The translations under genes and the position numbers were made by a program. The notes under the pieces are model-generated. The model saw only the letters and a list, made by a program, of their open reading frames with translations, searched no databases and was not told the DNA's origin. From contig CAZXBB010000275.1 in the NCBI GenBank assembly GCA_964638815.1, positions 1 through 13,904 of the forward strand: DNA of 13,904 bases, read 5' to 3'. This DNA is from CAZXBB01 sp964638815 (lineage in GTDB: Bacteria > Planctomycetota > Phycisphaerae > Phycisphaerales > SM1A02). Shown piece after piece: positions 7,779 through 13,596 of the stretch; position 1 is the first letter of the stretch; every line of letters begins with the position of its first letter.

Positions 7779-9191
7779 ATGCCCGCCGGTCACGCTTCGC
7801 TCAGTTGCGCCCTGCTCGTGCTCCTGTTCACGCCGCGCGTCGCGCCGGCGGGAGCGATCGCCGATCGGTACGAGGACGTCGCGAGACGCATTCACGACAC
7901 GGTGATGGAAGGCAACGGCGCCTGGAAAAAGGCGGAAGAGCTCTGCGACGGGATCGGTCATCGGCTGAGCGGCTCGCCGCAGCTCGACCGCGCACTGCAC
8001 TGGGCCGCGAACGCGATGAAGGCGGACGGTCACGAGAACGTGCGAATCGAGCCGGTCATGGTCCCGCACTGGGTGCGCGGTCGCGAGTCGGCCGAGATGG
8101 TCGCGCCGCGTCACGCGAAGCTCACCATGCTCGGTCTCGGCGGATCCGTCGGCACGCCGCCGGAGGGCATCACGGCCGAGGTCGAGGTCGTGCACGACGA
8201 GGAGGAGCTCGACGCGCTCGGCGCGGGCGCGCGCGGGAAGATCGTCCTGTTCAACAACGCGATGCCCCCGTACGACCCCGAGGCCGGCGCCCACTACGGC
8301 CACACCGTCCGGTTCCGCTCGAACGGCCCGCAGCTCGCCTCGGCGCACGGCGCGGTGGCGGTGCTCGTCCGTTCGGTGACGGCGCACAGCCTGAACACGC
8401 CGCACACCGGCGCGACCCGCTACGGCGACGCCGCCGTGCGCATCCCCGCGGCGTCCGTGACGGTCGAGGCGGCGACGCTGATCGCCCGGCTCCGCGCGCG
8501 GGGGGAGACCGTCAGGGTGAACCTGAAGATGGAGGCCCGCACGCTGCCCGACGCGCCCTCCGGCAACGTGATCGGCGAGCTGCGCGGCTCGACGCACCCG
8601 GAAGAGATCGTCGTGATCGGCGGCCACATCGACGCGTGGGACGTCGGGACCGGCGCCCACGACGACGGGTGCCCGTGCATCTTCGCGATGGAGGCGATCA
8701 CCGTCCTCCGGAAGATGAACCTGCGGCCCCGGCGGACGATCCGCGTCGTCCTCTGGACGAACGAGGAGAACGGTCTGCGCGGTGGCCGCGCGTACGCGGA
8801 CGACCACGCGGACGAGCTCGCGAACCACGTCGCCGCGATCGAAGCCGACTCGGGCGCGTTCGAGCCGCGCGGCTACTCCATCGACTGCCAGGACGAGGAT
8901 CGCATGCTCGTCGCCGCCGAGCAGATGCGCGACCTCACGCAGCTCTTCGAATCGATCGGGGCCACCGACGTCAGGACCGGCTTCTCCGGCGTCGACCTCG
9001 GCCCGATGAAGCCCGCCGGCGTCGTCCTCATGGGTCACCGCGTCGAAGGCTCGACGTACTTCGACTACCACCACACGCCGGCCGACACGCTCGACAAGGT
9101 CGATCCCGACGCGCTGTCGCGCAACGTCGCGGTGATGGCGACGACGGCGTACGTGCTCGCGGACATGCCCGGGCGGCTGGGCGATCGCTGA
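7779..9191 (+). CDS. Exported M28 family metallopeptidase, carboxypeptidase Q-like
   Basis: Predicted exported zinc exopeptidase of 470 residues, resembling carboxypeptidase Q (plasma glutamate carboxypeptidase) along its length, including the PA-like insert around GKIVLFNN...RSVTAHSLNTPHTGA. An N-terminal signal peptide ends near APAGA (residue 26). Likely di-zinc ligands are His283 in GGHIDAWD, Asp295 or Asp296 in AHDDG, Glu329/Glu330 in TNEENG (catalytic base plus ligand), Asp357 in EADSG and His431/His432 in YHHTPADT, so the catalytic set looks complete. Unusually, the bridging-Asp motif continues as DDGCPC where relatives usually have a glycine run. The start at 7779 has GAGAGGA five bases upstream. 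Family role: hydrolysis of di- or oligopeptides outside the cytoplasm. It is convergent with the TerB-like gene. Confidence 0.92.
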   Translation: MPAGHASLSCALLVLLFTPRVAPAGAIADRYEDVARRIHDTVMEGNGAWKKAEELCDGIGHRLSGSPQLDRALHWAANAMKADGHENVRIEPVMVPHWVRGRESAEMVAPRHAKLTMLGLGGSVGTPPEGITAEVEVVHDEEELDALGAGARGKIVLFNNAMPPYDPEAGAHYGHTVRFRSNGPQLASAHGAVAVLVRSVTAHSLNTPHTGATRYGDAAVRIPAASVTVEAATLIARLRARGETVRVNLKMEARTLPDAPSGNVIGELRGSTHPEEIVVIGGHIDAWDVGTGAHDDGCPCIFAMEAITVLRKMNLRPRRTIRVVLWTNEENGLRGGRAYADDHADELANHVAAIEADSGAFEPRGYSIDCQDEDRMLVAAEQMRDLTQLFESIGATDVRTGFSGVDLGPMKPAGVVLMGHRVEGSTYFDYHHTPADTLDKVDPDALSRNVAVMATTAYVLADMPGRLGDR

Positions 9192-9219
9192 GCGGGGGGT
9201 CGCGCGCGGCGCGTTGTCG

Positions 9220-9579
9220 TCACGGCTCGAGGATCGATCGCAATCGCGCCTCGTCGACGCCGAGCCGCTTCGCGAAGCTCGCAAGAACCTGGACCTGACG
9301 CTCGGACGCGTCGCCGTCCGCCAGCGCCACGGCGGCCAGCGCGCGGATCGTCGGCAGCGGATCGGTCTGCACGATCGTGAACTGGGAGCGGCTGAAGTCG
9401 CGATCGCCCTCGGCCGCCTCGATCATCGCCGCCAGGGACACGTCACCGACGCCGGCCGTCTCGGCCAGCCGGTCGAGCAGGGCACGCTCCTCCGCCGACA
9501 CCCGGCCGTCCTGCGCCGCCACGCAGCAAGCCGCCTGGAGGATCTCGAGGCTCGCCATGTGGTCGGGAACTTTGGTCAT
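9220..9579 (-). CDS. TerB-like domain protein
   Basis: Small cytoplasmic all-helical protein of 119 residues with the TerB (tellurite resistance B-like) pattern. Two related helical units are visible: AAQDGRVSAEERALLDRLAE around 21-40 and ALADGDASERQVQVLASFAK around 85-104, each with an acidic loop and a following helix. TerB-like domains bind metal ions and often act as membrane-associated sensors or scaffolds in stress-response proteins. Here the domain stands alone, with no TerC/D/E neighbours, so tellurite resistance should not be assumed. The start at 9579 has AAGGGGA five bases upstream. It is convergent with the M28 gene (28-base gap) and divergent from the MarR gene (143-base gap). 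Confidence 0.75.
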   Translation of the reverse strand: MTKVPDHMASLEILQAACCVAAQDGRVSAEERALLDRLAETAGVGDVSLAAMIEAAEGDRDFSRSQFTIVQTDPLPTIRALAAVALADGDASERQVQVLASFAKRLGVDEARLRSILEP

Positions 9580-9645
9580 GGGGGTCCCCTTTGGTCGAGA
9601 TGTCCTTTGAGGTGATCCGATCGAAAACGCTCGTGAATGCTCGGG

Positions 9646-9674
9646 TTGCCATCGCCGGCGAAAATGGATAACCT
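9646..9674 (+). promoter_or_regulatory. Candidate sigma-70 promoter for the marR operon
   Basis: TTGCCA (9646-9651, five of six matches to the -35 box) is separated by exactly 17 bases from TAACCT (9669-9674, three of six to the -10 box). It lies in the most AT-rich stretch of the window, in the gap before the MarR gene, giving a predicted start of transcription near 9681. That start would favour ATG 9723 over the upstream TTG at 9678 for the regulator. No confident promoter was found for the divergent TerB-like gene, apart from an isolated TAGAAT on the minus strand (9701-9696) without a -35 box. Confidence 0.4.
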
Positions 9675-9681
9675 TATTTGG

Positions 9682-9693
9682 TTTCAGGTGAAA
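9682..9693. promoter_or_regulatory. Palindrome, candidate MarR operator
   Basis: TTTCA-GG-TGAAA is a perfect inverted repeat with five-base arms. It sits right at the predicted transcription start of the marR operon, and a G/C pair flanks it one position out. A second small inverted repeat AACC-N6-GGTT (9670-9683) overlaps its left side. MarR proteins usually bind such palindromes in their own promoters, so this is the best operator candidate, though MarR sites are often longer. Confidence 0.4.
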
Positions 9694-9722
9694 GCATTCT
9701 ACCGGATTGGACCCCCGGCGGC

Positions 9723-10337
9723 ATGGAACCCGTTCTCCCGATCGAGCATCAGATTGTCGCGGCCATCCGGCAGATCGTCCGCGCCGTCGATCTGCACTCG
9801 CGAAGGCTCGTCGAGGTGTTCGGCCTGACGGGTCCCCAGGTGGCCACGCTCCAGGCCGTCGCCCGCGCGGGCCCGATGCCGCTCACTTCGCTGGCGGACG
9901 CCGTTCACCTCAGCGCGGGCACCGTCTCCGGCATCGTCCAGCGGCTCGAGACCCGAGGGTTCGTCCGGCGCGACCGCAGCGCTACGGACCGCCGCAGCGT
10001 GCTGATCTCCATCACGCCGGACGGCCGGCATCTCGTGGATCGCGCTCCGTCGCTGCTTCAGGATCGCTTCCGTGGCGAGCTCGAGCGGCTCGAGCAGTGG
10101 GAACGACTCGCGATCCTGTCCACGCTCCAGCGTATCGCCGCGCTCATGGGCGCCGGGCACATGGACACCGAGCCCCATCTCATCAGCGACACGGTCAGCC
10201 TGCGTCAGGGCGGCGATGCCACCGTCGACGCCGGCACACTCGCCGCGAAGCTGGACGGTCCGGTGCCCGGAGGGCTCGACGAAGCCGACGAGATCGGCGG
10301 ACCGCGCCCGGTCCCGGGCGTGCCGGGAGCGCCGTGA
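9723..10337 (+). CDS. MarR family transcriptional regulator
   Basis: DNA-binding winged-helix regulator of 204 residues. The MarR core covers about residues 5-150: an N-terminal dimerisation helix, then LTGPQVATLQAVARAG, the recognition helix region LSAGTVSGIVQRLETRGFVRR and the wing RSATDRRSVLISITPDGR. After the core there is a tail of about 50 residues rich in Gly, Pro and Asp (ending PGVPGAP), longer than in most MarR proteins and probably disordered. The start at 9723 has no good SD; a TTG at 9678 in the same frame would add 15 residues but lies upstream of the predicted transcription start. The next gene begins two bases after the stop, so it probably heads and controls the symporter operon. 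The ligand is unknown. Confidence 0.9.
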   Translation: MEPVLPIEHQIVAAIRQIVRAVDLHSRRLVEVFGLTGPQVATLQAVARAGPMPLTSLADAVHLSAGTVSGIVQRLETRGFVRRDRSATDRRSVLISITPDGRHLVDRAPSLLQDRFRGELERLEQWERLAILSTLQRIAALMGAGHMDTEPHLISDTVSLRQGGDATVDAGTLAAKLDGPVPGGLDEADEIGGPRPVPGVPGAP

Positions 10338-10339
10338 TC

Positions 10340-10915
10340 ATGTGCGCACCAACCCGCGGCAACGCCGCCCTCGCCGCGATGATCGTCTCGTGCGCGCTCT
10401 CGGCCGCGGGCGCCGCGCCGCCCGCGGCGTCTTTCAAGCTCGACCCGTCCACGCTCGACCCGTCCACGCTCGACGAGACCGCCCGGCTGAAGGAGACGCG
10501 CGCGGGGCACGTATCGCTGACCTGGACCGCGGGCGAGGGCGACTGGGTCTACGAGCTCCAGAGCGCGCCGGGCGCGGCCTTCCACGACCCGCTTCCGCGC
10601 TACACCGGCGCGGACGAGGTCTCGTTCATCTCGGGTCTCGAGGACGGTGAGCACTTCTTTCGCGTCCGCGCGCGCGCCGCTTCGTCGGACGCGTGGGGGC
10701 CGTGGTCCGATCCGGTGGTCGTCCCGGTCCGGCATCACTCGCTGACTGTCGCCTGGTGGTTCTTCGGCGCGGGCTTCGTTCTTGTCGGGCTGACCGTCGC
10801 GTTCATCCTCTCGAACACGCGCTCGTCGGAGCATACGGATTCGAACCAGCCGGATTCGAGCCAGCCGGATCCGGAGCATCCGGAGGTGGGCCAGCCGGAG
10901 GTGAACCGTGGCTGA
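10340..10915 (+). CDS. Membrane-anchored FnIII-like domain protein next to symporter
   Basis: The 191-residue product has an export signal at 1-25, a single fibronectin type III-like beta domain (about 46-132: HVSLTWTAGEGDWVYELQ...EHFFRVRARA...GPWSDPVVVPV), a transmembrane helix at about 134-158 (HHSLTVAWWFFGAGFVLVG) and a polar cytoplasmic tail of five-residue repeats (DSNQP, DSSQP, DPEHP, EVGQP, EVNRG). The signal may be lipoprotein-type, with IVSC at 15-18 fitting a lipobox, or a normal signal cleaved near AAGAA. The expected topology puts the FnIII domain in the periplasm. GGGAG (10325-10329) serves either ATG 10340 or a GTG at 10334 that overlaps the MarR stop. Its last bases overlap the symporter start by eight. 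It is probably an accessory subunit of that symporter; this is inferred from gene order. Confidence 0.75.
   Translation: MCAPTRGNAALAAMIVSCALSAAGAAPPAASFKLDPSTLDPSTLDETARLKETRAGHVSLTWTAGEGDWVYELQSAPGAAFHDPLPRYTGADEVSFISGLEDGEHFFRVRARAASSDAWGPWSDPVVVPVRHHSLTVAWWFFGAGFVLVGLTVAFILSNTRSSEHTDSNQPDSSQPDPEHPEVGQPEVNRG
10439..10468. repeat. Perfect 15-bp tandem duplication in the FnIII gene
   Basis: CTCGACCCGTCCACG occurs twice back to back (10439-10453, 10454-10468), followed by a partial third copy CTCGAC. It encodes LDPST-LDPST-LD in the linker between signal peptide and FnIII-like domain. Confidence 0.9.
10838..10912. repeat. Degenerate 15-bp tandem repeat encoding a pentapeptide tail
   Basis: Five consecutive 15-bp units start at 10838, 10853, 10868, 10883 and 10898. 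The first two differ at one base; later ones diverge to GAG-GTG units. They encode the D/E-x-x-Q-P tail of the FnIII protein. The last two units each contain GGAGGTG, and the final one (10897-10901 GGAGG) is the ribosome-binding site of the symporter gene. Confidence 0.85.
10897..10904 (+). promoter_or_regulatory. Shine-Dalgarno site of the symporter inside the repeat
   Basis: GGAGGTGA lies six bases before the GTG start at 10908, counted from GGAGG. It is within coding sequence of the upstream gene, so translation of the symporter is probably coupled to that of the FnIII protein. Confidence 0.8.
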
Positions 10916-12347
10916 CGGCTCGGCCGTGCTCGGCAGCAGCGCGGGGTGGATCCTCGTGGCGATCCTCGGCATCGTCTGGGTCTGCCTCGGCGTCTACTGG
11001 GGACGCAAGGCGAAATCGCTCGACGGCTTCATGGTGGCGGGCCGGAACGTCGGGCTCGCGCTGGGCACGGCCACCGCCGTCGCGACCTGGATCACGTCCA
11101 ACACGACGATGCTCGCGCCGCAGTTCGCGCTCGAGCTCGGCGTGTGGGGGATCCTGGCCTACTCGACGGCGTCGTTCGGGCTGTTCATGTTCGCCCCGCT
11201 CGCGCACCGCATCCGCCGGCTGATGCCGCGCGGGTATACGAGCGTTGAGTTCATCCGGCTCCGCTACGGCAGGACGGCATCCGTCGTGTTCCTGGTGATC
11301 TCCCTCGTCTACAGCATGACGTGGATGGTGAGCATGGGCATGGCGGCGGGCATCCTCCTCGAGGCGCTCGCGGGCATTCCGTACCGGTACGGCATGTCGG
11401 TCGTGCTCCTCGTGTGCGTCCTGTACACGCTCTTCGGCGGTCTGTACGCGGTCATCGGGACCGACTTCATCCAGAGCACGATCATCCTGATCGGTCTCGT
11501 CGTCGTCGCCGTGACCGTGCTGATGCACGTTCCGATCGCCGAGGTTCACGCGAACCTCGAGACGAAGCGTCCCGCCCTGCTCAACGTGCTCTTCCCCGCG
11601 GCGATCATGGCCGTCTTCAACAACATGCTCTTCGGCATCGGCGAGGTGTTCCACAGCAACGTCTGGTGGAGCCGCGCGTTCGCGATGCGCGAGGGCGTCG
11701 GAACGCGCGCCTACCTGATGGCCGGCGTGCTCTGGCTTCCCATTCCCGCCGTGGCCGGCTTCCTCGGGCTCGCCGCGCCGGCGCTCGGCATCAACGTGAC
11801 TCGGCCGGACGTCGTCGGCCCGGTCGTCGCCGCCAGCGTGCTCGGCTACGCCGGCGCGATCCTCGTCTTCATCGTGGTGTTCTGCTCGCTGGCCTCGAGC
11901 ATCGACAGCCTCCTCGCCGCCACCGGCGACGTCGTGACGACCGAGATCGTCGAGCCGCTCTTCATGCCCGGCGCGAGCGAGGTGCGGCTCCGCCGCGTGG
12001 CCGCGACCGTCATCGTGCTGCTCGGCGGGCTCACGTGGGCGATCTGCATGCCGAAGATCGGAACGCTCGCCGCGGTGTTCTTCTTCGCCGGCCCGCTCGT
12101 CGGCAGCACGATCTGGCCGATCGTCGCCGGACTCTACCGGGAGAGCGTGAACCCGACCGGCGCGGTGCTCGCGATGGTCCTCGGCAGCGGCATCGGTCTC
12201 GTCGCGTACTTCGAGATCGGTTGGTACGCGGCGTCACTCGTCGGCGCCGGCGTGTCCTTCCTCATCACGGTCGTATCGACCCTCGTGTTCCCCGCCACGT
12301 TCCGCTGGCAGACGCTGCGCCGCGACTCGGCGGAGGTGCCCGCGTGA
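10908..12347 (+). CDS. Sodium:solute symporter family (SSS) transporter
   Basis: Inner-membrane secondary transporter of 479 residues with the SSS/LeuT fold and about 13 hydrophobic helices. Visible family marks are YWGRKAKSLDGFMVAGRNVG (29-48), the unwound first-core-helix region ATAVATWITSNTT (56-68), FGGLYAVIGTDFIQ (176-189) and SLASSIDSLLAATGDVV (327-343). The last carries the Ser residues that form the Na2 sodium site in this family. The substrate is not readable; the EVFHSNVWWSRAFAMREG region recalls the urea/DUR3-like side of the family, but compatible solutes or amino acids are also possible. It starts with GTG at 10908 behind GGAGG, overlaps the FnIII gene by eight bases and overlaps the 41-residue gene by four. 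Regulation by the upstream MarR is likely. Confidence 0.92.
   Translation: MADGSAVLGSSAGWILVAILGIVWVCLGVYWGRKAKSLDGFMVAGRNVGLALGTATAVATWITSNTTMLAPQFALELGVWGILAYSTASFGLFMFAPLAHRIRRLMPRGYTSVEFIRLRYGRTASVVFLVISLVYSMTWMVSMGMAAGILLEALAGIPYRYGMSVVLLVCVLYTLFGGLYAVIGTDFIQSTIILIGLVVVAVTVLMHVPIAEVHANLETKRPALLNVLFPAAIMAVFNNMLFGIGEVFHSNVWWSRAFAMREGVGTRAYLMAGVLWLPIPAVAGFLGLAAPALGINVTRPDVVGPVVAASVLGYAGAILVFIVVFCSLASSIDSLLAATGDVVTTEIVEPLFMPGASEVRLRRVAATVIVLLGGLTWAICMPKIGTLAAVFFFAGPLVGSTIWPIVAGLYRESVNPTGAVLAMVLGSGIGLVAYFEIGWYAASLVGAGVSFLITVVSTLVFPATFRWQTLRRDSAEVPA
12332..12336 (+). promoter_or_regulatory. Shine-Dalgarno site of the 41-residue gene
   Basis: GGAGG lies seven bases before GTG 12344, near the end of the symporter gene. 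Together with the GTGA start/stop overlap it argues strongly that the short frame is translated. Confidence 0.8.
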
Positions 12348-12469
12348 CGCTCTTTCCCCAGTGGTTCCTGAGCGCGCTCGTCTACGGCGGCATCGCCGTC
12401 GTCGCCCTCGGCACCGTGTCGCTCCTCGCGATCTTCCTCCGCGACGCCCGCCGCGGCCGGCTCTGGTAA
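12344..12469 (+). CDS. 41-residue single-helix small protein, symporter accessory candidate
   Basis: The frame starts with GTG in the GTGA overlap with the symporter stop and ends with TAA at 12467-12469. The product is 41 residues: a short amphipathic start (MTLFPQWF), one membrane helix at about 9-31 (LSALVYGGIAVVALGTVSLL) and a basic tail (RDARRGRLW) that should stay in the cytoplasm. A strong SD, translational coupling and a membrane helix with positive-inside charge make it a real gene. Tiny single-helix proteins encoded right after SSS symporters are known as small accessory proteins, and this one fits that arrangement. I do not recognise its sequence family with confidence. Confidence 0.75.
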   Translation: MTLFPQWFLSALVYGGIAVVALGTVSLLAIFLRDARRGRLW

Positions 12470-12499
12470 TCCTGTCCCTCCAGCACGAAAGCGGACCAC

Positions 12500-13567
12500 A
12501 TGCCTGTCCTCCATGCCGAAACGCTGCGATCCAACTCGATCGGACTCCAGCCGGATCCCCGCAACCTCCTCGAATCGAACGGGGGGCGGGTCGATCTCGA
12601 CGTGCTCGACCGATTCGCCGGTCAATCGATCCTCCACGCGAAGCAGTTCGACCGCGCCTTCGTCGTCGAGGCGGCGCGGGCCGCGGCGCTGCTGGAGGCG
12701 AGCGACGTGGAGATGTGCAAGCCGCTGGACGGCAAGATCGCCATCACGGCCTTCTTCGAAGCCAGCACGCGCACCCGTCTCTCCTTCGAGAGCGCGATGC
12801 TCCGCCTCGACGGGAAGGTCCTGAGCGTCCCGGACGGCCGCGTCACCGGGATCGCGAAGGGGGAGTCGCTCGCCGACATCGGCGAGATGTTCAACACCTA
12901 CGGCGATCTCGTCGTGATGCGTCATCCGGAGACCGACAGCCTCGACGAGATCGGCCGGAATCTCCGGCTGCCCCTCGTCAACGCCGGCAACGGCTCCGGG
13001 CAGCATCCGACGCAGGCGCTGCTGGACTGGTACACGCTCCTCAAGTGGCGTCCGGCCCTCGCGTTCGAGACTCCGGCGGAACGGGACCGGGTGCACCTCG
13101 GGATCGTCGGCACCCCCGGCAGCATGCGCGCGGTCAAGAGCTTCCTGCGCGTCGCGCTCATGTTCCCGGGCGCCGTGCGCCGCATCACGATCGTCTCGGA
13201 GATGATGGATCCGGTGGGGTTCGATCTCGGCCCCGTCATCGAGAACGCGTCGGTCACGGTCGAGAACACCAACGACATCCTCGAGGTCCTCGGCGACCTC
13301 GACGTCATCTACATGAACTCGATCGCGCTCCTGGGGGACAGCTACAAGCAGCTCGACAGCCGCTTCCAGCTCAATGCGCAGAGCCCGCTGAAGAAGGGCG
13401 CGGTGGTCATGCACCCCTTGGCGCGGCGCGACGAGCTGGACGTCTCGCTCGACGGGACCGATCACAACCTCTACTTCGCGCAGGCCGCGAGCGCGGTGTT
13501 CTCGCGGCAGGCGGTGCTGCTGACCGTCTTCGGTCGCGCCGAACGCCTCCGCGAGCTGATGCGCTGA
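12500..13567 (+). CDS. ATCase/OTCase-family carbamoyltransferase, probably not aspartate-specific
   Basis: Transfers a carbamoyl group from carbamoyl phosphate to an amine. The 355-residue product resembles aspartate carbamoyltransferase (PyrB) with about 35 extra N-terminal residues. Carbamoyl-phosphate residues are present: STRTR (89-93), Lys120 in AKGESLAD, Arg141 in VMRHP, and His169/Gln172 in QHPTQ. Arg210 (GSMRAVKS) matches the PyrB Arg that holds the amino acid alpha-carboxylate. However, the PyrB T-R-V-Q motif (Arg229, Gln231) is N-S-I-A here (273-276), and HPLPR is HPLAR (305-309). Aspartate side-chain recognition is therefore probably lost, and automatic annotation as pyrB may be wrong. 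No pyrimidine genes are adjacent; the next gene is an AsnB-type amidotransferase 29 bases on. It begins 30 bases after the small protein; the SD is weak (GCGGA). Confidence 0.85.
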   Translation: MPVLHAETLRSNSIGLQPDPRNLLESNGGRVDLDVLDRFAGQSILHAKQFDRAFVVEAARAAALLEASDVEMCKPLDGKIAITAFFEASTRTRLSFESAMLRLDGKVLSVPDGRVTGIAKGESLADIGEMFNTYGDLVVMRHPETDSLDEIGRNLRLPLVNAGNGSGQHPTQALLDWYTLLKWRPALAFETPAERDRVHLGIVGTPGSMRAVKSFLRVALMFPGAVRRITIVSEMMDPVGFDLGPVIENASVTVENTNDILEVLGDLDVIYMNSIALLGDSYKQLDSRFQLNAQSPLKKGAVVMHPLARRDELDVSLDGTDHNLYFAQAASAVFSRQAVLLTVFGRAERLRELMR

Positions 13568-13596
13568 ACCTCGTACCGGCCAGGAGACCGGAAATC

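Noticed and set aside
9192..9219. Terminator between the convergent M28 and TerB-like genes
   Set aside because: The gap is only 28 bases, and neither a stable stem with a T-run nor another bidirectional terminator shape is visible.
6861..9284. Minus-strand 807-codon frame across the Lon/M28 genes
   Set aside because: Antisense shadow rich in Arg, Val and His; both genes it covers have intact catalytic motifs on the plus strand.
7436..9298. Plus-strand 620-codon Arg-rich frame over the M28 gene
   Set aside because: Out-of-frame shadow of the M28 peptidase with no SD or family motif.
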